Origin: JAJEAD01 sp964420925
Lineage (GTDB): Bacteria; Pseudomonadota; Gammaproteobacteria; HK1
Length of the DNA stretch: 64,000 nt
Reading direction: 5' to 3'
Assembly: GCA_964420925.1 (NCBI GenBank)
Contig: CAYQVB010000086.1
Location: forward strand, 59,324-123,323
Shown: piece after piece, positions 27,200 to 35,758 of the stretch
How positions within the stretch are numbered: the first letter of the stretch is position 1
Layout: every line of letters begins with the position of its first letter
Position numbers and translations under genes: made by a program
The notes under the pieces: model-generated
The model's input: only the letters and a program-made list of their open reading frames with translations
Told to the model about the DNA's origin: nothing
The model's database searches: none

Positions 27200-27222
27200 A
27201 CCGCTCGGAAGGATCGAGCGGT
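27200..27222 (+). terminator. Possible weak terminator after the dcmA-like gene
   Basis: An inverted repeat, ACCGCTC (27200-27206) and GAGCGGT (27216-27222), with a nine-base loop, 29 bases after the stop codon. No T-run follows, so it may only attenuate transcription. Confidence 0.4.
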
Positions 27223-27328
27223 CTCCGGGCATGTCCCATGCCGGCCCGATCCCGAGGGCGTACACGGCGTGCAGACCGGTCACAGACCCCAAGCCAGCCG
27301 CTACCGATCACCAGAGCACCAAGTACCA

Positions 27329-27403
27329 GTGTCGCTTGACACGACTTTCCGGCCTCTCGAAAGGGTCCCTTTGAGCACCTTACCCCTGTTACCGAAAAGG
27401 TGC
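27329..27403 (+). promoter_or_regulatory. Cluster of palindromes upstream of the dcmR-like gene
   Basis: Three inverted repeats in 75 bases: GTGTC-GCTT-GACAC (27329-27342), AAAGGG-T-CCCTTT (27360-27372), and GCACCTT (27375-27381) with AAGGTGC (27397-27403). A TTGACA lies inside the first at 27336-27341, without a good -10 at 17 bases. The cluster ends 32 bases before the regulator's start codon, so operator sites for autoregulation are plausible. Confidence 0.5.
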
Positions 27404-27435
27404 AGTGTTCGTAACGTTCTGTCTGCGAGTTTCTA

Positions 27436-28227
27436 ATGACAACACGGTCTGATCGGGAATCCGAACTGCTGAACATTAAAGAAGCCGCAGCAATGCTGAA
27501 GGTCAGTGAAGCGTCGTTGCGGCGTTGGACGAACGCAGGTCGGCTCGCTTGCCTGCGTCTAGGGGCGAAGCGAGAACGCAGGTTTCGGCGCGACGATCTG
27601 ATTTCCTTTCTCGAGAATCGTGATACAGGCGTGGTTTCTTCAAGCGCTGCCCGCCGTCCAACCGAAGTCCTGTTGGAAGGCATCGCCATAGAATATGGCA
27701 GTCATATCTGTACGCTGTATGAAAACGACCTCGGAAGGCTCAAGTGGTCTGTCCCATTCCTTGTCGACGGCTTGCGGAGTGGCGAAGGTTGCTTTCTGAT
27801 CGCCACAGATGCTGTTAGGGACGAGATTCTCGGACACATCAGGGAAGCTTGGGACGGAGTGGAGCAGGCGATAGACAGTGGTCAGCTCATGTTGAGTCAT
27901 GGTATTGCTGAAGGTGACGCCATGTGCCGCTTCGTCGAGCATGCGATTTTTCTTGCGACTCGTGCCGGCCTGCGTGCGTTCCGGTTGCTCGGTGACATGA
28001 CTTGGTGCTTGGAGCTTGGAATGACCACTGACGAGTTGTTCGCGTACGAAAGGCGCTTCGACCATGAAGTTGGACATCGGTTTCAGTTGGTCAGTGTTTG
28101 TCAATATGATACGCGGGAGTTCACCGGTACCGGTGTTCTGAACGCGCTGAAGTGCCATGAAGACACTTTCAACTACCCACTTTCCCGATTCCTTTCGTCA
28201 TTGGGCGGACCTGATCCTCATACTTAG
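27436..28227 (+). CDS. dcmR: DcmR-like regulator: excisionase-type HTH plus MEDS sensory domain
   Basis: A 263-residue protein. Residues about 10-62 form a MerR/excisionase-type helix-turn-helix (LNIKEAAAMLKVSEASLRRWTNAGRLACLRLG, FRRDDLISFLE). Residues about 85-250 match the MEDS domain (methanogen/methylotroph DcmR sensory domain): GSHICTLYEND, FLVDGLRSGEGCFLIATD, GLRAFRLLGDMTWCL, YERRFDHEVG and LVSVCQYD. DcmR represses dcmA in Methylorubrum and releases it in the presence of dichloromethane. Here it lies downstream of the dcmA-like gene in the same direction, 264 bases away, whereas I recall the two as divergent in strain DM4. It might bind the palindromes before it. Codon use is less GC-rich than in the flanking genes. 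Confidence 0.82.
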   Translation: MTTRSDRESELLNIKEAAAMLKVSEASLRRWTNAGRLACLRLGAKRERRFRRDDLISFLENRDTGVVSSSAARRPTEVLLEGIAIEYGSHICTLYENDLGRLKWSVPFLVDGLRSGEGCFLIATDAVRDEILGHIREAWDGVEQAIDSGQLMLSHGIAEGDAMCRFVEHAIFLATRAGLRAFRLLGDMTWCLELGMTTDELFAYERRFDHEVGHRFQLVSVCQYDTREFTGTGVLNALKCHEDTFNYPLSRFLSSLGGPDPHT

Positions 28228-28614
28228 CGCATCTGCTCGAGAGGGACTTCAGGGGCCGACTGCCACCGCGTACAGGTCAGGCCAGTGCCAATTGGGCTAC
28301 GCCTCCGGAAGCGAAGAGTTGACAGGACCATGTTCCCAAAGTGACGACGATGACACGACATCGCTCTTGCAGCATCGCGCCGAAACGCCCGGTGACGCAG
28401 TAGGTCCCCGGGGAAGGCGCGGGTTACTGGTGGATCAAGTGGCTGGAGGTGTCGGACAAGCTGACTTGGATCTGGATGGTCAAGTGGCGGAGGGGAGCCT
28501 TCCACGACGAGGTCCAGGCGGCGGACCCTGTACAGCAGAAGGAGGTGAGGGTGGCTACGCCGCGAAGGACTCGATGCATCGCATGGCGTACTTCACGGCG
28601 TTGCTGCGCATCGC
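28228..28614. other. Degenerate intergenic DNA, no gene recognised
   Basis: 387 bases between the dcmR-like gene and the IS3 remnant. Frames on both strands are short and show no family motifs. There is an imperfect direct repeat near 28429 and 28472 built on TGG/ATCAAGTGGC. I take this as decayed mobile-element or island-edge DNA. Confidence 0.4.
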
Positions 28615-28800
28615 TCACCGCTCTCGTTTTGTGAACTCTTCCAGGGTGGGGATCGCGAGGTTGCGCACGGCAAGAGCCGTCTTCAGTCGGGCGTTTTGTG
28701 CCTCGAGTTCGCGCAACCGGGGCATCGACCGAGTGGAGCGTTCCGCTACTCCTGCGCTTGGCGTAGATGGTCTGTAAAGACAGACGTGTCTCGCCGTAAC
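28615..28800 (-). pseudogene. IS3-family OrfA remnant, second copy
   Basis: On the minus strand one frame ends with PRLRELEAQNARLKTALAV then RNLAIPTLEE, the leucine-zipper end of IS3-group OrfA. A shifted frame just upstream reads RLSLQTIYAKRRS, like the GVSxQTFYxW segment that normally precedes it. At least one frameshift joins the two, and OrfB is absent. It lies on the right side of the island, in the same orientation as the left IS3 remnant but from a different subgroup. Confidence 0.55.
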
Positions 28801-28928
28801 GGACTCGGATCCGCGCGATTCTTGCAAAACTCACGGGTGCGAATGCACCATGCGCCGCAGACGCCGGGGCGCCCGCCCCCGGGAGCAGGGTCCGGGCGCG
28901 GGATCTTTCGTTCGACCGGGGAGGATCG

Positions 28929-30056
28929 ATGAGTCCACCGGACACCGTTGCAGAGCCCGAGCGCCGCTCGAACGGCAGCGATGCGCTGGCCGCGGTGGCG
29001 GTCACCAAGACCTTCGAGCGGGGCCGCGTGCGGGCGGTCGACGACGTGAGCCTCGGCATGCACTCGCGCGAGTTCCTCTCCATCCTCGGCCCCTCCGGCT
29101 CGGGCAAGACCACTCTGCTGCGGATTCTCGCCGGGTTGGAGGAAGCGGATGCGGGTCGGGTGCACCTCGACGGGCGCGACATCACCGACATCCCGCCTCA
29201 CCGCCGCGGCATGGGGTTCGTGTTCCAGGACCTCGCCCTCTTTCCGCACCTGAGCGTGTTCGAGAACGTCGCGTTCGGGTTGCGCACCGCGGGGGTTGCC
29301 GCCAGCGAGATTCGAACGCGGGTGGCGCGCAACCTCGACCTCGTCGAGCTCCCGATGGCGGACTTCGGCGAACGTCTGCCCCGCCAGCTCTCGGGCGGGC
29401 AGCGCCAGCGCGTCGCGCTCGCCCGGATCCTGGTCATGGAGCCGGCGGTGATCCTCTTCGACGAACCCATGGCCTCCCTCGACCGGCGCCTGAGCGATCG
29501 CATGATCGTGGAGCTCAAGGGCCTGCAGCGGCGGGTCGGCTTTCTCGCCGTGTATGTGACCCACGACCAGGAAGTCGCGCTCGCGATCTCCGATCGGATC
29601 GCGGTGATGGCAGAGGGAAAAGTGGTGCAGGTGGGCGACCCGGTCGAGGTCTACGGCCACCCGCGCAACCGGGAGGTGGCCGATTTCCTCGGCAATTCGA
29701 ACATCTTCTCCGCCACCGTGAACGACGCGGCGGACGGCGGAGTCGCGGTGGCCCCGCGAGGCTTCCGGCGCCCCGTGATCGCGAGCGTCCACGGCATGCC
29801 CTCGAGCGGGCAGAAGGTCGAGATCTGCCTGCGGCCCGAGCACTTCGTGCCCGCGCACGACGATGACGCCGCCGCGGTGCATGCCGAGATCGAGGAGTAC
29901 GCGTTTTCGGGCGACGCGATCACGTATTACCTGCGCATGGACGACGGACAGTCGATCATCACCAAGCGGATGGCGACCGCCGCGCTCGAGAACCCGGTGG
30001 GCCGCCGCCTCGCCCTCGACGTGCCGGACGGCGTCGCCACCGTTCTCGAGTCCTGA
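28929..30056 (+). CDS. potA: Spermidine/putrescine-type ABC importer ATPase
   Basis: A 375-residue ATPase of the PotA/spermidine-putrescine group. Walker A is GPSGSGKTT at 54-62, the signature LSGGQRQR at 154-161, Walker B VILFDEP at 174-180, and the H-loop lies in YVTHDQEVAL. A C-terminal TOBE-like domain (CLRPEHFVPA, EEYAFSGDAITYYLRM) is present. The gene opens a four-gene operon with two permeases and a binding protein, all on the plus strand. Polyamines are the usual substrates, but related systems import opines or other small cations. It starts right after the island with the IS3 remnant, where neighbouring codon use returns to high GC. Confidence 0.85.
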   Translation: MSPPDTVAEPERRSNGSDALAAVAVTKTFERGRVRAVDDVSLGMHSREFLSILGPSGSGKTTLLRILAGLEEADAGRVHLDGRDITDIPPHRRGMGFVFQDLALFPHLSVFENVAFGLRTAGVAASEIRTRVARNLDLVELPMADFGERLPRQLSGGQRQRVALARILVMEPAVILFDEPMASLDRRLSDRMIVELKGLQRRVGFLAVYVTHDQEVALAISDRIAVMAEGKVVQVGDPVEVYGHPRNREVADFLGNSNIFSATVNDAADGGVAVAPRGFRRPVIASVHGMPSSGQKVEICLRPEHFVPAHDDDAAAVHAEIEEYAFSGDAITYYLRMDDGQSIITKRMATAALENPVGRRLALDVPDGVATVLES

Positions 30057-30076
30057 CCGGATCCTGAACGGCAATC

Positions 30077-30925
30077 GTGAGACGGAACGCCCACTGGTAC
30101 GGTCTGCCCGCGGTGATCGCGCTGGTCGTGCTGGTGGTCGCGATCATCATCATCCTGCGCTTCAGCTTCGACCGCTGGAACGCGGTGGAAGGACAGGAGA
30201 CGGGCTGGGTCACGGACCACTACGAGCGCCTGGTGACCGACCGGCGCCATCGCAAGGGGCTTCTGCTCACCCTCGCGATCGGGATGTGGGTGACCGTGGT
30301 CACCCCCTTCCTCGCCTACCCGCTCGCGATCGCGATCGCGCAGGCCAAGCGGGCCCGCACTCGTCGCATGCTACTCGGCGTCACCATCACCCCGATCATC
30401 GTGAACCTGTTCATCCTCATCTACGGATGGATCATCATGCTCGGGCCCTCCGGTCTGGTGAACCAGATGTGGCTCGGGATGGGCGCCGAGCGCCCGATCA
30501 AGTTCCTCTTCGACCAGTCCGGAATCATCATCGGGCTCGTCCACTCGCTGCTGCCCTTCATGGTCCTGCCGATCGCGAGCTCGCTGATGGCGGTTCCGCG
30601 GTCCATCGTCGAAGCGGCCGGGATGCTGGGGGCATCGGGGTGGACCATCTTCCGGCGGATCTACCTGCCGCTCAGCCTGCCGGGGCTGTTCGCGGGCTGC
30701 CTGCTCACCTTCACACTGTCGATCAGCTCTTTCGTCGTACCGATGCTCATGGGAGGCGGACTGGTGCCGATGGCGGCGCTGCTCATCCGCGATCAGTTCG
30801 TCCTCATCCTGAACTGGCCCTTCGGCTCGGCGCTCGGCATCGTGCTCCTGCTGAGCGCGGTGATCCTCCTGGTCATCTACCGGCGCATCGCTACTGCGAG
30901 CGGCATGGACCGCATGGCGTACTGA
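30077..30925 (+). CDS. potB: Polyamine-type ABC permease, PotB-like
   Basis: A 282-residue membrane protein with about six helices. The first helix is YGLPAVIALVVLVVAIIIIL. The permease EAA loop is visible at IVEAAGMLGASGWTIFRRIYLP, the surface that docks on the ATPase. The GTG at 30077 begins 20 bases after the potA-like stop. It belongs with the next gene as the two transmembrane subunits of one importer. Confidence 0.85.
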   Translation: MRRNAHWYGLPAVIALVVLVVAIIIILRFSFDRWNAVEGQETGWVTDHYERLVTDRRHRKGLLLTLAIGMWVTVVTPFLAYPLAIAIAQAKRARTRRMLLGVTITPIIVNLFILIYGWIIMLGPSGLVNQMWLGMGAERPIKFLFDQSGIIIGLVHSLLPFMVLPIASSLMAVPRSIVEAAGMLGASGWTIFRRIYLPLSLPGLFAGCLLTFTLSISSFVVPMLMGGGLVPMAALLIRDQFVLILNWPFGSALGIVLLLSAVILLVIYRRIATASGMDRMAY

Positions 30926-30926
30926 G

Positions 30927-31823
30927 ATGGCGAAGGAAGCAATGCCTGCTCGAAGCGACAGTAGCGGCGGCGCCGGCCAAACGCCCGTGTCCACCGGGCC
31001 TCGACGCGCCGGACGGCCGGGCTGGGAGCGTTTCTCGCCCCTTCGCATCATGGCGGGCGCCGTCGTCATCTTCCTGTTCGCCCCGCTCGTGGTGGTGATC
31101 ATCACCTCCTTCTCGAATGCGGACACCCTGTCCTTTCCGCCGGAGGGGTTCAGTCTGCGCTGGTACGGCCAAGTCTGGAGCTTCCTGACGAATGCTCCGG
31201 ACTTCAAGGAGGGGATGGCCCGCTCCCTGCTCTTCAGCCTGTTGCTCGGCGTCGGGGTGTGCGGCATCAACATCGTGCTCGGGGTGCCCGCCTCCTACGC
31301 GATCGTGCGCGGCCGGCGCTGGAACGCGTTCCTCGACATCTTCGTGTCCATGCCGCTGGTGGTGCCGCTGGTGGTGGTGGGCATCGCGATGCTGGTGCTC
31401 GCGAAAGAGACCGGGGTGAGCGCCCTGCCGCGGGTGATCATGGGGCACGTGGTCATCACCTTGCCCTTCATGGTCCGCAATTGTGTCGCCGCCCTGCACG
31501 GCGTGCCCTACAGTGTCGAGGAGGCGGCGACGATGCTCGGCGCCTCGCGCCTGCGGGTGCTCACCCGAATCGTGATGCCGGTGATGGCGCCGGGCATTCT
31601 CGCCGGCATCATCCTGGTGTTCTCGGTGTCGTTCAACGAGATCACCGCCACCATCTTCCTGTACTCGGCCGAGATAAAGCCTTTCCCGATGTGGCTCTCC
31701 GAGTACATGAGCTTCCGGCTGAATCCGGCGGTGGCGGCGATGATGAGCCTGTTGCTGGTATTCAATCTCGGAGTCTTGTTCCTGCTCGACCGGGTCATGG
31801 GCGTGCAGCGCGTCGTGCTCTAG
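30927..31823 (+). CDS. potC: Polyamine-type ABC permease, PotC-like
   Basis: A 298-residue membrane protein. The first 45 residues are polar and Gly/Ser/Arg-rich, longer than usual, before the first helix MAGAVVIFLFAPLVVVII. The EAA loop is SVEEAATMLGASRLRVLTRIVMP. FNEITATIFLY near the end is typical of the PotC subunit. The ATG at 30927 is one base after the stop of the PotB-like gene, so the two are coupled. Confidence 0.85.
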   Translation: MAKEAMPARSDSSGGAGQTPVSTGPRRAGRPGWERFSPLRIMAGAVVIFLFAPLVVVIITSFSNADTLSFPPEGFSLRWYGQVWSFLTNAPDFKEGMARSLLFSLLLGVGVCGINIVLGVPASYAIVRGRRWNAFLDIFVSMPLVVPLVVVGIAMLVLAKETGVSALPRVIMGHVVITLPFMVRNCVAALHGVPYSVEEAATMLGASRLRVLTRIVMPVMAPGILAGIILVFSVSFNEITATIFLYSAEIKPFPMWLSEYMSFRLNPAVAAMMSLLLVFNLGVLFLLDRVMGVQRVVL

Positions 31824-31899
31824 ACGGCGCTCGAAGCGTTGGCGCGGCGAGGCGGAAGAGATGTTCACACGACGAGCGAAAGCGATAAGGAGGCAAGCG

Positions 31900-32979
31900 A
31901 TGAAAAGCGGTCTGATTACCCACATCCGTCGCGGGATGGGAGCCGCCCTCGCGGGCGCGGTACTGGGCTTGGGCGCGAGCGCCCCGGCGCAGTCGGGCGA
32001 GTTGCGGCTGCACTTCTGGGGAGGCGCGGAGGGCGAGGCGATCGTCAAGCACTGCGTAAAGCCCTTCGAGGAACGTACCGGCCACACCGTCGTCTACGAG
32101 CACGGCGGCACGTCGGCCACCGTGGCCAAGGTGAAGGCGCAAAAGTCGGATCCCGAGTTCGACATCGTCTTCACCGGAGTGCTCGGGACCTTCAACCTCA
32201 AGCGTGACGATCTGATCATTCCGGTCGACTTCGAGCGCATTCCGAATGCGCAGCACATTCCCGAGAACCTGCGCTCGATTGCGGGCGGCTACGGTCTGGG
32301 CTGGGCGCTCTGGATCACCACGGTGGTCTACAACACCGACGTGGTGACGACGCCGCCCACCTCGTGGAACGACATGTGGGATCCGAAGTACGAAGGACAC
32401 GTGCTCTTGCCCCCGGCGGCATGGACCGACGGCGCGAACGTGGTGGTCGCGGCCAACATCCTGGCCGGCGCGGACTACCTGGTCGACGATTCGGCGGGCT
32501 TCGAGAAGCTCGGCATGCTCAAGGACAATCTGCTGCTCTTCGGCGAGAACCCGGCCCAGGTCGCGCAGCTCTTCAAGAGCGGCGACATCCACATTGGCGC
32601 CTATCCGATCGGCATCTTCGTGCCCTACTTCAAGGAAGGCGGCTATCCGATCGGCATTCAGACCTATCAGCTCGAGGAAGGCTTCTTCGCGGATCCGCTG
32701 GTGCTGCAGATCATCAAGGATCATCCGGGTGACATCGACGCCATCTACGACTTCCTCAACGTCGCGGTGGAAGCCGAGACCTGCCAGATCGGGGTAGGCA
32801 AGGACATCTGGTACAGCCCGGTGAGCACCGCGGTGCAGATGACGCCCGACCTCGAGGACGCGCCGGGCATCGTCATCGGCGAAGAGAAGCTCGCCAAGAT
32901 CATCCAGATGGACTACGACGCGGTGGCCGCCCGGCACCCGACCTGGTCCGAGAAGATGAACCAGGCGCTGCAGCAGTAG
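31900..32979 (+). CDS. Polyamine-type ABC transporter substrate-binding protein
   Basis: A 359-residue periplasmic binding protein of the PotD/PotF group. A signal peptide ends near ASAPAQS-GE (about residue 30-32). The mature start LRLHFWGGAEGEAIVKHCVKPFEERTG and the central GYGLGWALWITTVVYNTDVV plus PPTSWNDMWDPKYEG match the family. Asp and aromatic residues in these segments line the ligand pocket in relatives. The frame extends 13 codons upstream, but AAGGAGG at 31887-31893, six bases before the ATG at 31900, decides the start. It closes the four-gene operon and a strong hairpin follows. Confidence 0.85.
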   Translation: MKSGLITHIRRGMGAALAGAVLGLGASAPAQSGELRLHFWGGAEGEAIVKHCVKPFEERTGHTVVYEHGGTSATVAKVKAQKSDPEFDIVFTGVLGTFNLKRDDLIIPVDFERIPNAQHIPENLRSIAGGYGLGWALWITTVVYNTDVVTTPPTSWNDMWDPKYEGHVLLPPAAWTDGANVVVAANILAGADYLVDDSAGFEKLGMLKDNLLLFGENPAQVAQLFKSGDIHIGAYPIGIFVPYFKEGGYPIGIQTYQLEEGFFADPLVLQIIKDHPGDIDAIYDFLNVAVEAETCQIGVGKDIWYSPVSTAVQMTPDLEDAPGIVIGEEKLAKIIQMDYDAVAARHPTWSEKMNQALQQ

Positions 32980-33033
32980 GCGCGAGGTTCACGTTCCGCC
33001 TGCTCCGTCGGGGGTGGGCGAAAAGAGGTTGAT

Positions 33034-33057
33034 GAGGGGGCGCATCCGCGCCCCCTC
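33034..33057 (+). terminator. Hairpin ending the polyamine transporter operon
   Basis: A perfect 10-base stem, GAGGGGGCGC (33034-33043) with GCGCCCCCTC (33048-33057), and a four-base loop. It lies between convergent genes (importer on plus, acylase on minus), so it may end transcripts from both sides. Only a short GTT follows. Confidence 0.7.
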
Positions 33058-33079
33058 GTTGAGACGCCGCTAACGACGA

Positions 33080-35641
33080 TCAGGGCGGCACGAGCCGCAG
33101 GCGGCCGAGTGCGTCCGCCTCGAAGGACTCGCGCCGGGTGGGAATGGTGATGTAGTCACCGGTTCGCCAGGCTTCCTCGAAGTTGCGGTAGAGGGACGAG
33201 AGCACGTTGCCGGACTGGCCGGTGGAGTGGATGAAGAGGGAGCGATCGAGGTCGGCGAGGTCGTAGACGATCCGCAGGCTCGGTCCGTGATCCGAGGCGA
33301 AGGTCGACTCCGGGTCGCGCGTGCTGAACGAGAACGCGGTGATCGCGTACATGCTCCCGGGGGCAGGCCCTCGCAGATTGAACAGGTGGGCGAGCGGCGT
33401 CTTCCCGAAGGGCAAGTGCTCGCCGAGCGCGACGTGCTCGCGTCCCCAGCGCCACGCGGCGGGGTCGCGTCCCTGGCGCTCCGCGATCCGTTCCACCGCG
33501 CTGACCAGAGAGCGGACGAGCATCTCGTCGCAGCCTTCCTCGCGGGAGGTGCCCTGGTCGTCGCACCAGACCTCGCGTTCCGCGAGCACTCGATGGACGA
33601 AGTTGCCCTTGCGCCCCCACGCGTCGCGCCGGAGGGACCCAAGCTCGTCGTCCGCGACGAGGCGTGCGAACTCCCAGATCCACGCGTGGAAGATGAGTGG
33701 CTCCGGCCGTTCCGGGTCCATGTCGCCGTCCCAGCCGTCGAGCAGTCCCCGGGCCTTTCTCGCGAGCTCTCCCGCTTCCGGACCGAGTGCGACCCCGCGC
33801 AGGCGCGGCAGCAGAGCCCGCGCGAAGTTCGAGACGGAGTCGTGCTGGAGGGCGCGGAAGCTCTCCATATCGTGTCGGGGCCGTGCCGCGAGTCGCTCCA
33901 TGATCCGTTCCGCCCGGTATCCCGCCGCCCACTCGCAGGTGATGTGATGCGGGTAGTCGGGGTCCGCCACCGGATGATTGGCGCTGACGATGGTTCCCCC
34001 GCGTGGGTTGTAGACGAGGGGCAGCTCCTCGAAGGGGACGAAGCCCTGCCAGTCGTAGCGCGCATCCCATCCCGGGCGCGGCATCATTCCGTCGCGCGGG
34101 CCTCCACCCGTACGAATCGGCAGGCGCGCGGGGGCGAGCAGCCCGATGTTGCCGTTGACGTCCGCGTAGGCGACGCTCTGCTGCGGCGAGTGGAAGTCGC
34201 GAAATGCGGCGACGAATCGTTCCCAGTCCTTCGCCTCGGGAAGCGCGAGGCCCGCCTGCGCGGTGAGATCGTCCTCGCGGAGCGTGGTCCAGGCGAGAGC
34301 GAGCACGTGGCCTGACTCGAGTGTCCCACGGGCCGGTTCCCACCCGTCCTCGAGTACCGGGCCGTGCCGGGTTTCCCGCACCTGCAGCACCACATCTTCG
34401 CCGCCCTTCACCTCGATGATTTCGCGCCGCACTTCGAAAGGGCGCGGACCGGCAGGGGTCAGGTAGCGTCCGGGGTCCTCCGGGTCGATTCTTTCGATGA
34501 AGAGGTCCTGGACGTCGGGGCCGGTGTTGGTCAGTCCCCACGCCGCATGGCTGTTGTGGCCGATTACGACGATCGGCAGGCCGGGGAAGGTCGCGCCGAC
34601 CACGTCGTGACCGGGCCAGGAGAGATGCACGAAGTACCAGGTCGACGGGGCGCTGAGTCCCAGGTGGGGGTCGTTGGCGAGAATCGGCCGACCGCTCGCG
34701 CTCCGCGTCCCGTCGACGATCCAGCTATTGGAGCCGGAGTGGCCGCTGGGGGGCGAGAGCACGGAGAGAAGGGGTGAGCGTACGCCCGAATCTCCGCCTG
34801 ACGAGGGCTTTGTCCGGAAGCGGGAGGGGGAGGGTGATGCGGGCCACGTTTCGGGATTGCAGTGGGAGTCAGCACGTGCTGCACTGCCTTCCGCTTTCCC
34901 TGCCGCTCGTTGCGCTTCGTCAGCCGCCGAGTCGGGAGGAGTGTCCCCGGGTTCGGCCACTGACACTTGCGGTGGCACCACGCCCCAGGGCTTGTCGTCC
35001 CGGTAGGGCGGGTAGAAGTCGAGGATGCGGTCCGCCGGCAGGAACTTCGACATTCGCAGACGCATGAGGTCGCGGGTCCATTCGCGGGCGAGGTCGAGCG
35101 CCATGACCTTGGGCCACACGAGGCTGTCGGTGGCACGCCAAAGGGCGGGCTCGAATCCGAGGATCAGGAACTCGGGCGGCAAGAGACCGTCCCGCGCCTC
35201 CAGCCACGCGTTGACGCCGCGCACGTAGGCCGCGATGCGTTGCCGAGACTCCGGTGCGAGGTGGGCGAGGGTCGCCTCCGACCGGCGATAGAGTCCGAGG
35301 GCCCGCAGCAGGCGGTCGGTGTCGAGGGCGGCCGGCCCCAGCACCTCGGCGAGGCGTCCCGCGCCGACGCGCCGGTTCATCTCCATCTGCCAGAGCCGGT
35401 CCTGGGCGTGCACGAAGCCGAGCGCAAAGAGCGCATCCTCTTCGTTCCGGGCGAGGATGTGCGGGATTCCGTGGCGGTCCCGCACCATTTCGACCGGTCC
35501 GGCAAGACCGGAAAGGGTCCATTCGCCGCGGACCTCCGGCAACGAAGTGCGGAGCCAAAGGTAGCCACCCCCAGCCGCCAGAACCCCGAACACGAGGAAT
35601 CCCAGCGCTCCCCGGCCCAGCCATCTCAGCACCCTCGTCAA
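33080..35641 (-). CDS. Penicillin acylase family protein (Ntn hydrolase)
   Basis: An 853-residue precursor of the penicillin G acylase family. After an N-terminal membrane or signal helix (GALGFLVFGVLAAGGGYLWL), the alpha-subunit region has RDRHGIPHILARNEEDALFALGFVHAQDRLWQM. The nucleophile is Ser304 in GSNSWIVDG, freed by autocleavage after Gly303. The beta region has RPILANDPHLGLSAPSTWY and AWGLTNTGPDVQDLF. Residues about 232-302 just before the cleavage point are Ser/Pro/Gly-rich, unlike the conserved spacer, and look like an insertion. Relatives cleave amides such as penicillins, acyl-homoserine lactones or aculeacin; the substrate is unknown. It acts in the periplasm. Confidence 0.85.
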   Translation of the reverse strand: MTRVLRWLGRGALGFLVFGVLAAGGGYLWLRTSLPEVRGEWTLSGLAGPVEMVRDRHGIPHILARNEEDALFALGFVHAQDRLWQMEMNRRVGAGRLAEVLGPAALDTDRLLRALGLYRRSEATLAHLAPESRQRIAAYVRGVNAWLEARDGLLPPEFLILGFEPALWRATDSLVWPKVMALDLAREWTRDLMRLRMSKFLPADRILDFYPPYRDDKPWGVVPPQVSVAEPGDTPPDSAADEAQRAAGKAEGSAARADSHCNPETWPASPSPSRFRTKPSSGGDSGVRSPLLSVLSPPSGHSGSNSWIVDGTRSASGRPILANDPHLGLSAPSTWYFVHLSWPGHDVVGATFPGLPIVVIGHNSHAAWGLTNTGPDVQDLFIERIDPEDPGRYLTPAGPRPFEVRREIIEVKGGEDVVLQVRETRHGPVLEDGWEPARGTLESGHVLALAWTTLREDDLTAQAGLALPEAKDWERFVAAFRDFHSPQQSVAYADVNGNIGLLAPARLPIRTGGGPRDGMMPRPGWDARYDWQGFVPFEELPLVYNPRGGTIVSANHPVADPDYPHHITCEWAAGYRAERIMERLAARPRHDMESFRALQHDSVSNFARALLPRLRGVALGPEAGELARKARGLLDGWDGDMDPERPEPLIFHAWIWEFARLVADDELGSLRRDAWGRKGNFVHRVLAEREVWCDDQGTSREEGCDEMLVRSLVSAVERIAERQGRDPAAWRWGREHVALGEHLPFGKTPLAHLFNLRGPAPGSMYAITAFSFSTRDPESTFASDHGPSLRIVYDLADLDRSLFIHSTGQSGNVLSSLYRNFEEAWRTGDYITIPTRRESFEADALGRLRLVPP

Positions 35642-35758
35642 GGCTCGAGTCCGGCCGTGTCGAGCCGATGTCGATTTCCGCCCCTGCTTCGTTGCTTGGC
35701 CGGGACGTTTGCCGCGTCTAACATCTCGGGCATGCCCACAGAGTGTAGAGGTGGAACG

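Noticed and set aside
28429..28510. Imperfect direct repeat with a Trp-rich short frame
   Set aside because: It encodes no known motif and is only two partial units, so it is not called as a gene or repeat array.
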